Below are positions 44,501 through 57,400 of a stretch of 64,000 bases of DNA, piece after piece. Within the stretch, counting starts at the first letter, position 1. Each line of letters opens with the position of its first letter. Source of the DNA: Clavelina lepadiformis (Eukaryota > Chordata > Ascidiacea > Aplousobranchia > Clavelinidae); contig NC_135241.1 of NCBI RefSeq assembly GCF_947623445.1, forward strand, positions 64,501 to 128,500. The letters are read 5' to 3'. Under the pieces are notes generated by a model that made no database searches, was not told where the DNA came from, and saw only the letters and a program-made list of their open reading frames with translations. The position numbers and the translations under genes were made by a program.

Positions 44501-47500
44501 TGCTGGGAGGCGTGTGGGAGCAGTTTTTCTATTCCGGTTCCTTTCTTGGAGGGGAAGTCAAAATTGATGCCACGATTTCGACTGAAATTTGACAGAAACG
44601 TTGATCATTTTGGCTTAAACTGCAAGGAATCTGAGAATTTAGAAAGATTCTACTCACTGCTTCATTTTGTTCAAAATGGAAGCATCCGGCGTGCCAAGAA
44701 CCTCATGGATTTTTGCAATTTGGTCGACTTCATTCGCTCCCGGAAACAATGGATGCAAACTAAATAGACAAAACATGATTGTTGACGTTTTAGTTGTGAT
44801 TCGGAAAATTAATCAATCAGCAGCTGTTCATTGGAATCGAGTTCACTATCCCATAGAGACCCTGACCTCATAACCTCAAAGAAGACACATCCAACACTCC
44901 ACAGATCCATCCTGTACGTGTAGTAGCCGTCAGTTAAAAGACATTCGGGGGCACGATACCACCGAGTGCTGATGTATTCTGTGTACGGCTGCTTGCTGTA
45001 CACGCTCCGACATGATCCGAAGTCAGCAAGCTTCAGCACATCATCCTGCAACAATGATAACTGTGACAACACTAAGACTGACTTTAATCTCACAATCCAA
45101 GACTTATTTCAAACTGAAAGTATATTCTTGAGCAAAGACAACTTACAAGACCAATAAACACACTAACCTTAATTAAAATGTTTTCTGGTTTCACGTCTCG
45201 ATGAAATATTCCACATCTAAAGACACACATTTTATTTAAACATCCCAAAACTTTTGAAAACTATGAAACATTACACCACCAGCATCATGGCTGAAAGACT
45301 ACAAAGATAACAACACAGGGAAATAATTTATATGTTTGCTACCTGTGCATGTGGTCCAAGGATTTCAGTAGCTGGTACATATAGTTTTTCACTTTTGGTT
45401 CTGGGACATAATGCCGTCTCCCTACGTTAAGAACATTAATATACATTAATAATAATAATAATAAAATTACTAAGACCAACGTAACAAGTAATTTTGCTGT
45501 TTCCAGGTACTTTTGAATTAAAAATAATTCTACATCAAAATGTTCATAAAACACAGCGCTGATGAAATTTATAAACAGTGCATTATCGTTAAAATTCATG
45601 AAATGACAAAATTTCCGAACAACAAAAAGACAAAAGTATAAAATCCCGAGTCAAATTAAAGGAGTTTTCAAAAGACACGAAGGGAAAGAGGAAATCATAA
45701 TACTTGACATGGTCTGGGCGGGATTGTGTTTCAACAAAGACAATGGGACAATGAAAAGGAACATTATTATTCTGGTTACAATGATAACAAAACAGAACGC
45801 ACCAAATTGGAGCAAACTGGGCCTCATCGAACAAAACAAATCCAACTGAGCCCTACATAAAACAAACAACACCATCGAGCCAGCAGCATTTATTATTCTA
45901 AGTCAAAAATCATAAGTTTTTGAGGTGGATTAGTTTGTCAGTTGGCTCTTACAAAAAATACCATACATGGAGAAAGATTCCATCTGATCAATCCAAGCCT
46001 CAATTTATTTAAAACAAACCCAAAATTACAATCGACAAAAGCATCCGTAAAAGAAACGAAACCAAAATCAAAAACAGATCCTTTTGAACAAAATAAATGA
46101 ACTTAAAGATGTGATTTAGGTTCGACAATTTGAAGTTAAGAAAATGCAAAACATTTACAAACTTTTAATCCAACTAAAACCTTCTCCCTGTGGACAACAC
46201 TTGTCAGATTGAATAGAATTTCCAAAATGAAGAGAAAAAGAGAAGACAATGAAATAGATGTTTGCTTTATAAATAACAGCCACGTTTTATTCCTGCTTCT
46301 GCGCTCATTTGACATAGAAATCACAAAACCAAAGAAAACGCCAAAACAAACAATTACAAGAAAGAAAGCTTCACGTTAATTACGCCAACATTGAACACAA
46401 AAGTATTCCAGACATCTCTTGTGATCTGTCCCAGTGGACAACATTCAAGTCAATCTCAATGATATCAATGGTGCTTTGTGACATCACTACCAGGCTTCAA
46501 TAGCCAGTACACATGACACTTACCTCTTATGAGCTCATAAATATTCATGTCCATCAGCTCACAGATCAAAGCAACTGTTCCAGTCTTTTTATCGCTGCAA
46601 TCATAAGAAGTAGAAAGTAATCATTCTCAGTCAGTTCAAACCAGGCATCACAGTAAGTAGTCAGCCTTCTTACTAAATAATTTCATGAAGTCCAATGATA
46701 TTTGCGTGGGGATTAAGTCGGCGCATCGCTTGAATCTCGCGCAGGTTGTTCACTTGGTCCACACTGAGCAATAAAGATGCTTGGCTCATATCTCACAAAA
46801 ATAACAATGCTGAAAATAACTCCACAATTTTTAAAAATAAATAAAAATACTCGAACCCATCGTAATGTTGCTTCATCTTCTTGCACGCGTAGTAGGTTCC
46901 ATCCTTGACATGTTGGCATTTTAAAACTTCAGAGAATGTCCCCTCCCCCTTCTTACCAAGAATTCGATACTCTGCGATGACAAGCTCGGTTAAAGCAAGA
47001 AGATAGTATGTTGTCGACACACAAATGATAAAATTAAGAGCTGAACTGAGTTGACCTTCTTCTGAGCTGGCTAAGTCTGTTCTTAATCTTCCTTTAAAAT
47101 TCATGACTAATCTCCTTCATCCTAATCTGGTAGTTGATTCAAAAGTTTTCGGCTAAAGTTGAAGAGCACGCTATTTTTTTGCTTGTGCTAAAAACTGACC
47201 CAACAGTTAATTAAAGAATCGTGTAAAAACAAAAAACAACAGTAGAGGAGGAAAATAAGTACTTACTGTGCATAGTTAAATTACATGGATTGATGAATTC
47301 TGTCCATTAAGTATTTATGCTTTACAACGAGAACAACACAAAAAATACTGGCTTGAAAGACTCAAAAAATGGCAATTTATGTTTCATAAGGCTCATTTTC
47401 AGTTAAAAAATTCATTCTACCATTCTATGTTAGGAATGCTCATTATCAATATCCTATGACCTGCAATATGTTGCTGGATAAGTTTAAACAATTTATTGCT

Positions 47501-49569
47501 TTTCATAACTTCATAAAAATCTTAGTTTTCTTTTACTTTTACATTCCCACATAAATACAGCAACTTTCAAACCATTTTCTCTGTTATTATGATGACACGA
47601 CGTCATTACAAAAATACGCTTAAATATTATCTGACAATACTGATAGCGATTTTATTACTATAATCTTTCCCTATACTGTGGTAATAGTAAAGAAGTAGCA
47701 GCAACAGCAAAGACAACTGTCAGCACACAAAGAGTTAAACGTGAATGGAGCAAGTTAAAAGCCAGGGAGGGAGTTATAATGTTTAGAATTGGTAAGACAG
47801 TGGGGGGGCAAGCTGGGCTGGTTGTCCATGAAGAAAGCTTCTCTTTATTATTTTTGACAACCTGATGATTCTTATGGAATTGTCCAGTAAGCGAATGTTT
47901 TATCTTTTTTTGATATTTTTAAAACTCGTAGACTCCTAAAAGGATATAACATTATATAACCTCTCTCACTTAATTGCATTTCGGGTGATATTCCAGGAAG
48001 GCGATCGTTAACTTCGACTAAGTTGCTTTCTGTATCAATACTCTCACTATACTTTTCCAGCCGAGTTTATCGCGCAACGTTTCGCTGCCACTTTCATTTA
48101 AGGAAAAAATGCATCTCAAACTAAATTCAATAAACTTTAGTGGTAAAAATATGCTGCACTTTGTTCTACTGCTCTAAGCTATCACAGTCAACCAATCCAC
48201 AGCAAAGTCCCAAATTCTCCCACTTTCATACTTTACAATAACCCACGTCTAAATCAGCCATGCACTGAAAGTTGGCCAGACACGATAAGTTAACGGATCC
48301 TTAAATTCTCCTGCACGCTATCATGGCTTTGTTTTTTGCTTCGTGTTGAAAACCTCCATATTTCCCAGTCAAGAATCAACTTAAAACAGTTATTTCTATT
48401 GATTTCATCATTATTTAAAAATTTGCTTCCTTCGGTGATAAACTCAAAATGTTAGGCTACTAAAGTCAAAAGGAAATATTTTCCGCGTGCCCAACAACTC
48501 ATCAATCTTGTGTGCATCTGCCACAGAACTTGTCTAGTCTGATTACATCTTATCTGCTCGCATTTAAAATCACACAACTGTATAGTTGGGCTGCACTCTT
48601 CAGCGTAGGAGAAAACACCTCAAAATTAGGCCTAGATTACGCCCGCAAAGTAGCCTAGAGCAGTTGGTGAACTTATGGTCTGTATCAACTGACTGTATAT
48701 TCCCAGAACTGCATTTTGTCCAAGTAAATCATTAAACATTTTTCAACGCTGTGACGTAACATTTTGACTGTACAAACAAACATTCAAATGGGATGAAAAG
48801 CAAATGCTGACCAAGAAAACATTTTACATTAAATTTTGTCTAAATATCGTTGGATCAGTAGCAGAGTGGTAAGACTGGTAATAATACAGCCTGTGTTCGA
48901 TCCGCGCTGGCTCTACTGTTGCAATACACTTGGCCAAGGCATTGAGGACGTTTTCTGCTGTTTCGTGGACCTGGTGAACAGTTCTTAATTCGGTCAACAC
49001 GCTACAAAAAAATCAAATAGCTAAAAATGTGTGACAATCGAAACTTGCGAAAAGCTAGTTCAGTAACCAGGTCTCCAGCAATGAAGAATCATGGCCGAGG
49101 ATAATTCGTGCAAAAACTTTCCTCTATTCAAGGACAAAGCTGTGCTACCATACCGATGATCTGTTAAGGATCCGGCTTGTGCAAATTTCTTGCAAATGCG
49201 CATTCGCGGCAACACGTTACCATGGTTTTCATGCAATTTTACTCAATAGCGCTAGCAGTGGTCATTGGTTCGAGAACAAAATTTTTTAAATTTAATTACG
49301 TCAATTATTGATCTGAATATTGTAGCAAAAACAACGCACATTAAAATAGCAACGAAAACGCCATTCCCGCATATTTCGTATTATTTTTGAAACTTACCAC
49401 GAGTTCGAAGTGTGTTGCTGAACAGAAAATCGTAACCGCTGCTGGAATGCTGATGGTGCTGATGTGAAGCAGCAGGCAGCCCTTTGCCATAGGCTAGTAA
49501 ATCTTTATAAAGAGAACCCATCGGTAGTTTGCCTTGTAATTTATCTGGAAAGACACCAGATAGCTTCAT
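41558..49569 (-). CDS. MOK: MOK (RAGE) MAP-kinase-like protein kinase
   Basis: Serine/threonine kinase of the RCK/MOK group, linked to cilia in animals. Twelve phase-consistent exons give 643 residues: 49398-49569, 46857-46971, 46674-46763, 46524-46594, 45343-45421, 45168-45216, 44867-45045, 44658-44759, 44405-44581, 42873-43002, 42053-42445, 41558-41932. Seen: glycine loop GKKGEGTFSEV, catalytic lysine in YYACKKMKQ, HRD motif FHRDVKPEN, LADFGSCRS, activation loop QPYTEYISTRWYRAPE (TEY kept) and HPYFRDLR at the kinase end. Exon 1, 2.4 kb upstream, adds about 57 His/Ser-containing residues before the kinase; it joins exon 2 in phase (G plus AG, giving Glu). Human MOK (419 residues) starts directly at the kinase. 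The basic C-terminal tail is also longer. The last exon may instead splice at 41636 (AAG then GTGAGA), in which case the true stop lies elsewhere. Confidence 0.93.
42654..42823. mobile_element. 170-bp hAT-like MITE in a MOK intron
   Basis: Ends CAGTGGTGGGATTC and GAATCCCACCACTG are perfect 14-bp inverted repeats. The flanking octamers cctataac and cgcataat match at only five of eight positions, so the insertion looks old. It lies between MOK exons 10 and 11. Confidence 0.85.
43003..44404. other. MOK intron 9
   Basis: A 1.4-kb intron between the kinase-end exon and the exon starting with READKRAHEAQQ. Plus-strand frames at 43310-43555, 43486-43737 and 44064-44339 have no recognisable product. 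No element ends were identified. Confidence 0.6.
46972..49397. other. MOK intron 1
   Basis: A 2.4-kb intron with a strong donor (GTAAGTTT at 49397) and an acceptor ending at 46972. Apart from the tRNA-like stretch at 48850-48925, nothing distinctive was seen. Confidence 0.55.
48850..48925 (+). repeat. tRNA-like sequence, possible SINE head
   Basis: A-box-like tagcagagtggtaaga near 48859 and B-box-like gttcgatcc at 48895-48903. The sequence between the boxes is shorter than in a normal tRNA and no acceptor stem closes. It lies in MOK intron 1, on the strand opposite the gene. Confidence 0.45.
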
Positions 49570-51487
49570 CTCAAAATGGAAATGTGCTCAAATGCGTGGA
49601 GCAGAGTTGAGCTTGTCCTCATGCAGATGGAGTTCTCCTGCTCGCCCGCTCGCAAATGCATCTACGTTAACTAAATTTGAACCAACTTTTGTTAAATGCT
49701 TTGGTTCCACTGATTGCTGAAAAATTAAAGCACTTTTACTTTTAAAACTTGCCAGCCGGCAGAACACAAAACGATTATCAGAACGCTACTAATGCGGCTT
49801 AAGCTAAATCTGAAATTGTTTAAGCTAACTCGAAAAATCAGTGAAGTCTCTGCCTGTGAAAGCTTTGGTCCAATCTGTTTGCTCCTGATTCGATCGAGAC
49901 CTAACCTGTTATTTCCATCCATTTATCTATTCGTGCCTCGCTGCATCGTATTGTGACGTCACTACAATTCGTTGTTTTGTATCAAGCTGCAATTTTTCCG
50001 AAATTTATTTTATTTGCGTCGGGTTTGAAGTGCTTATGTTGGCAAAGTAGCCTGTTATTGGCTGTGGCTTGCTTTCCAGTCGGCTACAAGTGTTTCGAGT
50101 ACCCTTCGTTGAACATGATTCACAACGATACGCGCGAATTTAAACTTACAAATTGTTTCAACCACATCAACACGCGTGATTCTACGGAGACACTTGGTTT
50201 CAAAATGTTTAGGCTTCCACAACTCGATTTACTACAAGCGAACGTTGCGAAGTAAGATATCGCCAACTAAACAAGCCACATCGACGTGTTATTCCTTAAA
50301 TTATGACGTCCACTTCGCTTTTGTCTTGTCACAATGGGAACTTTCAACAAAACTAACAAAAATTTCGGAAGTGAATATGAGCGATTTTAGAACATTGTCT
50401 GTTACGTCATAATGAAAACTTTTGGCAAGAGAACCAATTGAATGCGCGATAAAAATGTTTGTAGAGAAAACTGCGACAAGGGCTTTAAAAGGAATAAATC
50501 GATTGATCGCAAGAAATCCCATTGTGACATCACAAATGGGGCAGATTATAAACGACGAAGTAAAGTTTGGATTCGAGCCAATTAATTGTCCCTACACCTG
50601 AGCGGTCCTCAACTGAAATATGGCCTGAGTTCCAACTACGGTCAAACTTTATCTGCTGTCAATTTATCGCCTTGACTGGCCAATGCGATGCGATGTCTGG
50701 CGACACCGGCTGCTAAGACAAGGCTGGAAATAATCCTTCAACCAGCCCTTGTTGTAGCAACTCTTATGGAATTGAGCAAATATTTGGATTGGCTTGTCCG
50801 CGTCATGTAGACCAGATTGTGACGTCAAAATGAAATCTAGAAACGTTGTGCACACGCTGCAATAGCGCCTTTATGTGGACGTTTGATACGTAATAAATAC
50901 TTGCTTTGTGACGACAGCAATATGCCAGATAAGTACGAAGCAAAATAAGCTCAACAATTTATTAAGACCATAAAACGCGACACATGCGCGGTACCTGACT
51001 TAAATCATAAGTTACATGTGTGACGTCATTGTGCGTACACCTTTACAGAGTGAAGATAGCGCCGGATGACGTCAAAGATTTATAAATTTTATGACTTTCA
51101 ACAAATGGCACAAGAGTTAAATAAAACCGCAAAGGAAGAAACCTTTTACCCAAACACTGTTTGCCTCAAGATGAAGGTTTGTCTGTTTCGTCACGTGACA
51201 ATACTGAAACGGGAACTAAAAATAATTTGGCAAATTTTTTGCATCGAATGTTTGCGCAGTGAGTTCAATGATGACGTAACCGCCCATCATAATTACCCTT
51301 GTTACTAAATAGGCAAATATTAACTATCGGTGGCTGAATAATACAGGCACGTTGCCCAAACCAATAAAGTAAATGGCACAAAGGCATGACAACGATTCAC
51401 GCTCATGGATGGCCGGGTGCAATTACACCAACATCAATCAGTGTCAACTTGAAACACACGAATTCGCAAGACAGTCACGTCACGTGA
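49570..51487. other. intergenic region between MOK and DAAM
   Basis: No gene is recognised. Plus-strand frames at 49953-50255, 50176-50412 and 51066-51308 have no known relatives. The MOK promoter should lie in the left part. TGACGTCA occurs at about 49953, 50819, 51020 and 51067. Confidence 0.5.
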
Positions 51488-54400
51488 TCAAATATGGGTG
51501 GTTATTTTGCCGACGCGCTCGCGATCTGAGTCGAGAAGATTCGGGTTCCGCCGCTGCCGGTTCCTCTTCTGGAATTTGTTTCCGTCCTTCTCAAAGACCT
51601 CCCCGGTCTTGAGAGCGGACACCAGGTCGTCAAACTCTCCGCGCGCGTCCTCGCTCCTCTTCCTCGTCACCGTTGATTGCTTCTTACGCGCCCGCTCCGC
51701 CTCTCTCTGCAATTATGACGTCACAAGATTTAAAGGAAACGTAAGAAGGGGATTACCTTCATCAAGTGGGGGAATCACCTCCTGCTCTTTCTTCCTCCTC
51801 CTCTCCTCATCGGCTTTCTTCTGCCGCATCGAGATGTTCTCCTTCCTCGCGGAGTTGAACGCATCCAGGAAGTCCGTGAAGAGTCGAAAGAATGCGTCCG
51901 GCTGAAGCTTCTTCGGATCTTCCCCGAACATTTCGACAACTTTGCTGAACTAAACCCACAATAGTTAGAATGATGCCTCGTGTGGCGGAAACGCTCGAAT
52001 CTCACCCTCGCTTTTGCCTCCGTCAACAATTCCTCGAGTTCAGTGAAGGAAAAATTAGCGACGGTCGCAAATTCGGTCATGACCGCGACGAATTGATCTT
52101 CGGCTTCACTTTGGCCGGCTGACTGACGACTTTTCTGGAGATCCAGTTCCGTCTTCAAATTCTTGAGGCCGAGACGCAGCGACGTCACTTCCTTTTCCAG
52201 CTCGGCTAAGCTGTTGAAAGGTCGCGTCATAATCTTTTCAAACAACTTTTCACCGAGTGAACTCACCTGACCCTAGCAGCCAACTCCAAGTGCTTGAGAT
52301 CATCGGGAAGATTGATCGCATCGGGATGATTCTTCTCCAGCATCGCAATCAAGAAGTGGAGGAGGGTTATGCTCCTATAGAGGAACAAACCACAATTAAT
52401 CAGAGGAATGTTTCTTTCTTTCGAGATAATTCGTCAACAAACCTGTTCGTGCTGGACTTTGTGTCGGAAATTTTGTTCAAGCTCTGGAGTCTGAACCCGT
52501 AAGCATTCCCCCTGGCCCCCTTGTTCATGTAGTTTCCGAACGCAAGGATCATCTCAAGCACCTTGCGTATCCGCTTGCTTCCTTGCAGCTCCTTCGATGC
52601 TTCTACGATCGCTTTTGGAACAAATAACATTAAAGGCTGACCTCTAGTGGTGACCTTAGTTCACTTACCTTCGATTTTTGGTTGAATTTCCGAAGCTCGT
52701 TCATGAAATTTCTTTTTATAAAACAAAGCTTGCAATCTTTGCTCATAGTGATGAATCCTGGAGATAGAAGGCAGAGCATAGCAGCGAGTTGCAAGTGAAT
52801 TTTATTTATGACATAATTTCTGACTTTTAACATTTTAAAACTTGACCAAATGAACACGACAACAATTCCTAGCATTGTTCAGATGAAAGACGTAAAACTT
52901 TTGCGCAAAATTTTTAAGAAAATCATGCGATGAAAGCGGAACAACAAGGTTTGCTTAAAAGTTGTATCACAGCAAGGACACCCCTATGGACCTAGCACTT
53001 ACTATAAAAACCCAACCCAAAAATGCTCCGATAACTACCATCACTTGAGGTGGTCTTTGCAATCATGTCATCCCTAACCTGGCATTTTATTGCACAAGTT
53101 CTTTGCAGTTGGTTCAATGCCCTGCAGCACGACGTTAACTTTAAAGCGGCTTAAGCTGGTTTCTAACCAGAGATGATTTTCATTTCTGTCCAACAATTTA
53201 ACTTGAATCTCATGTTTTAGGAATTTGACGACCGCCCAATCACTGCAGTTGTGTTGGAAAGTGTTTGTAAAAATTTTCAGAATCCCATCAAAGTTTGGAT
53301 CTACATTGCTATGACGTTATAATTTGGGCAGAAATTTGCAATAGTTGGATCTATCCAAGATAGGTGGAATTCGCACTCATGTGTGAAGTTTGTATTATGA
53401 CAAAAGAAAGACAAAACTAACCGACTCATCTCATAGAGGAATCGATCGGCGCGAGCCATCTTGGCAACATCGTTCTTGTGCTCGTTGAACATGTCCACCT
53501 CCTCCTTGGCCGGGATGAACTTCAGCATCTGCTCCAGCATGTCCTTCGGGAGATCTTCGCTCTAACAACGAACAAAGCTCATCAGAGACTGGCACGAGGA
53601 GGAGCAGGTGAAGGTTCTTACCTTGTCGCAGGTGAGGACGGCTCTCCTAATCTCGTCATCACTCAACTTCAACTTGGAGAGCAGGATGGTGCAGTTCTGG
53701 GCTCGACGTCCATCGATCAAAGACAACTCCTTCACCTTCTTCACCGATAAATCTTCCTGGGAGCCGTACTTCTGGAAGATAGAGGATAAATGTTGCGCAA
53801 AGACATGATCAACCGCACAACTTTTCTTTGGAATATTCTTATGAAGGGAGGCCAGAAGGTGGAATTAAGCAGCTGGTTACATCGCCGTAATTGCACGAGC
53901 TATCTTTACAATTATTCATGTCTCACCTTAGGTGCGGTATCAACAGGTGCCTCCTATAAATGTGAAAATAACATGCAAAAAAGCAGAAGGTTAGTACTCA
54001 GAGCACCAGACATTAGTGTCATTTCTGCCATGTTTTTTATGAAACAAGATGTTTGTATAACCCCTGGTGGATGTGTTAGAAATCAGGTTTAATTTCATGA
54101 AAAACACGGCATCACACATCAAACTGCATTGAATGGAATGACTGTGAGCAACAAACCACGACCATCATATGAAATTGACAAATTAAGTGTATCTAGTGGA
54201 ATTACAGTCATCCTGAAAAACTGCATTAGTAGCAGCAAATTGTTAAGCAGCAAATACACCAAGTCATAGAAAGGCTCCAACATTTCGCATAAAACAATGC
54301 AAGGAGCATCGAAACAACATGCTGGCAGCTGAATATAATATGCCAGGTGCAACATGCCACTTGTCATTCACTGACCTGCTGCCTCTGGTATGCTGAGAAG

Positions 54401-57400
54401 GTGTTGTCAAGGTCGGGCAGATCAATGAACTTGAACGCCTGAAACAAAGAGAGACGCATTAAACCCAGCACCTGACTCAGCATATTCACGCCCGGCACAA
54501 ACCTTCGAGTCATCCAACTCAACCCAGATGGTCCCAGATATTTTGCTCTCCGGAAGCTTTGACCAATTAAATGATTTCAATGGATTCGACGACTTCGGGA
54601 TCTTCTTCGGAGGGAGTGACGGTTTAGGAGGTCCCATGCTGGGGGCTCCAGGAGGTGGGGGTGCACCTGGTGGGGGTGGACCTCCTCCGGGAGGAGGGGG
54701 AGGTGGCGGGGGTGGAGCCCCACCTGGAGCTGGTGGTGGAGGCGGGATATTCCCGGCAGGGGGTGGCGGGGGAGGGGGAGGGGCACTCAGGGCACCATCC
54801 TTCACATTATCAGGAATGTTCCCGCTTTTAATAATATTCTGCAACTTTTCTTTTTCTTCACGTTCGTCAAGAATCTACATAGACATCATACAATCAAACA
54901 CAAGCAAGCATTGACACGTCAGTGTTGAAAGAAATACGACATGAGCTTTGGTGAAAAAAATCTGAAAAGCAGACTTGAGTCAAACAATGTTACGAAGAGA
55001 AAAACTTCAGACCAACAAAGGAAGTTGCATTATCACTTTGCTTAGCCATCATGAGACGGCAAAGTGTTACTGGAGATACGAAGCTGTGTTAGGAGTCAGC
55101 ATGCTTTATCTACGAGCTCATGCACTATAATGAAGTGGATCAGTTATACATGCGGTTAGTGCAACTAGCAGCACCTTACCACGTCATACGGATGTTCTTC
55201 TGGTGGCAAACTATAGTGGTCCTCCCCTGATGACTACAACCATATGAGGCTTGTTATAGCAAGATATGAGATTAGTGACGCTCATGCATACCTATGCTGT
55301 AGCAATTACGATAACAATGCATCATAACTACCAATTACACGCTCGATGTAAGCTTTGTTTTGTCATAATAGAAGCGCGCAAGTGTCTACGGATGTCTATT
55401 TGTGTTAAGTGAAGCGGAACGCATGCTTGCTGGGCAAGGATCACTACGCCATCGAGTGTCTGCATATATTGTCATGACTCACAGTTTTTCTGAGAACTTC
55501 AGCATGCTGAGTCATCTCGGTGAGCTTCTGCTCGGCTCCGAACTTCTCCTTTGACTCCGAGTCCAACTTCCCTTTCATGATGTTCAGAGTCTTCATCAGT
55601 TCCTCCTTCTCCTGGATCTTCGCTTCGCACTCTCGCTCCTTCCTCTCCAGTCGACTCTTCATCTCATCGTGTTCTGGAAGATATCGTGTATTATTACATG
55701 GACATCTCATTATCCACGGTTGCTGTCTCACTTTTCTTCATCGATTCGGCGCTCTCCTTCCATTTGCTGATCTCGTTCTCGTCGACCAATCTGGATAATT
55801 AAAAGAATTTTGAGCCCACAGCATCACCAACTAACAACGTTTCCAGATGTACAAAGTAACCAGCCAAGCTGTGGCGAGTCCAAACAGGTTAATGACGAAA
55901 TTTGTTCAAACAGCCATGTTAAGGCATACTAAGCTCGGAAGGAATTTAATATAACCATAAAAAGGTCAGAGAATGAAACGAAAAAACTCTTCATTACAAC
56001 GTGGAAAATTGTTGCATTTCAAGCACAAGTCAGTGTTGACAGTTGCCACCCCATGCCCATAAATTTGAAACAAACTCACAGTTTCAAGCAACGCTCAAGA
56101 TTGAAATCTTTGAGGAAGGAGACGTCGGGGTCTACTCCATCAAGACGCTGGAGCGTGATTTGTTGAACAATCCGATCAAAAAGTTGCCAATGGAATGGAC
56201 AACCCCCTCGATTCACTACAAATTATGACATCATAGCACAAAATAACTGAGTGCCTGTTACACAATAATCATTTGATGCTTCTACTTACATGGAAGAAGC
56301 ATGCAATGATAGAGAAGGGACATAAGCTGGGGGTAGGCTTCAGTGTAACAAAGTTTCTTTTGAATAAACTCGAACATTTCAGTCGCGCTCTTCGTGTCGA
56401 CGTGATCCTGCAAAGAATGTTTATTTTTTTAATTCCTGGACATTCCGCGAAGTACGATGATGATGGTTACCACGTCGAATCTTGATGCAATCTCATCTTC
56501 GTCTTCTCGACGAACCATCTCAAAGAAACTGATGTGCTTGTTCAGAAGATCGCTCTCGTACTCACGCAACTGGTCCATGATTGGCTGGATTCCAAGCAAA
56601 AGAAGTTCATATCGAAGATGACATCGGAACTCGAGATGATCCTGGATGAAAATGATAGGAAGAAGTTAATGGCGTTGGTGGAATCATCACCAAGTTTTAG
56701 CCACCCATGCAACAATGACTCCTGTCACCAACAAGCTCCTGATCTCATGGTGATTGCTCAAGTGAAATCTGTCTGATTTGCTGAACACTGACCGCGTGCT
56801 AATGCATAACTTTAAATATAACAAAACTCAACCAACTAAATCTCAGTCAATACTGCCTGGTTGTCGAGATGCCTCAGAACTTTTTTCAAACCAAGCCGTG
56901 AAAAGTGTTTAGCTTCTCCAAATATCTCCTGAAAGTTAACAAAAGTAATTGACGTAATTGAAGGAGGCGCCACAAACCATTCCCGCTATAATCGTCAACA
57001 AAATAATTAGTTACTAACAGAAAAGGACCATATTGGATCCAGTTATTTAATGTAACCGATAAAACTTTGAAAACAGGGAAAAATTATAAACACGACATTT
57101 GTGGTGATGTCAATTTTTCATTATTCTTCATCATCTCAATGTCGAGCAGCTTAGCCCTGGAGCTGTAACTTAATCTGGGCAATTTGCAAATATCTCAAAC
57201 ATTCTGCCTTGATCTATAAATCTACTCGTGCTCTGAAAGCCTTGTGGTGGACCTGTCTAGTTTGAACTGGGCAGTGGCAGTCAGCTCAAGCAGAAATATT
57301 TCAAACTTCAATAAAACACAAATTTCTTCCGTCACCTCTCCTGCACCGCAATTGATGAGAGCGTTGAGGAAAGACATGATCGTTGTCTTCAGGTTCACTT

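Noticed and set aside
54528-54914. Gly-rich 128-codon plus-strand frame
   Set aside because: It is the complement of the proline-rich FH1 exon of DAAM.
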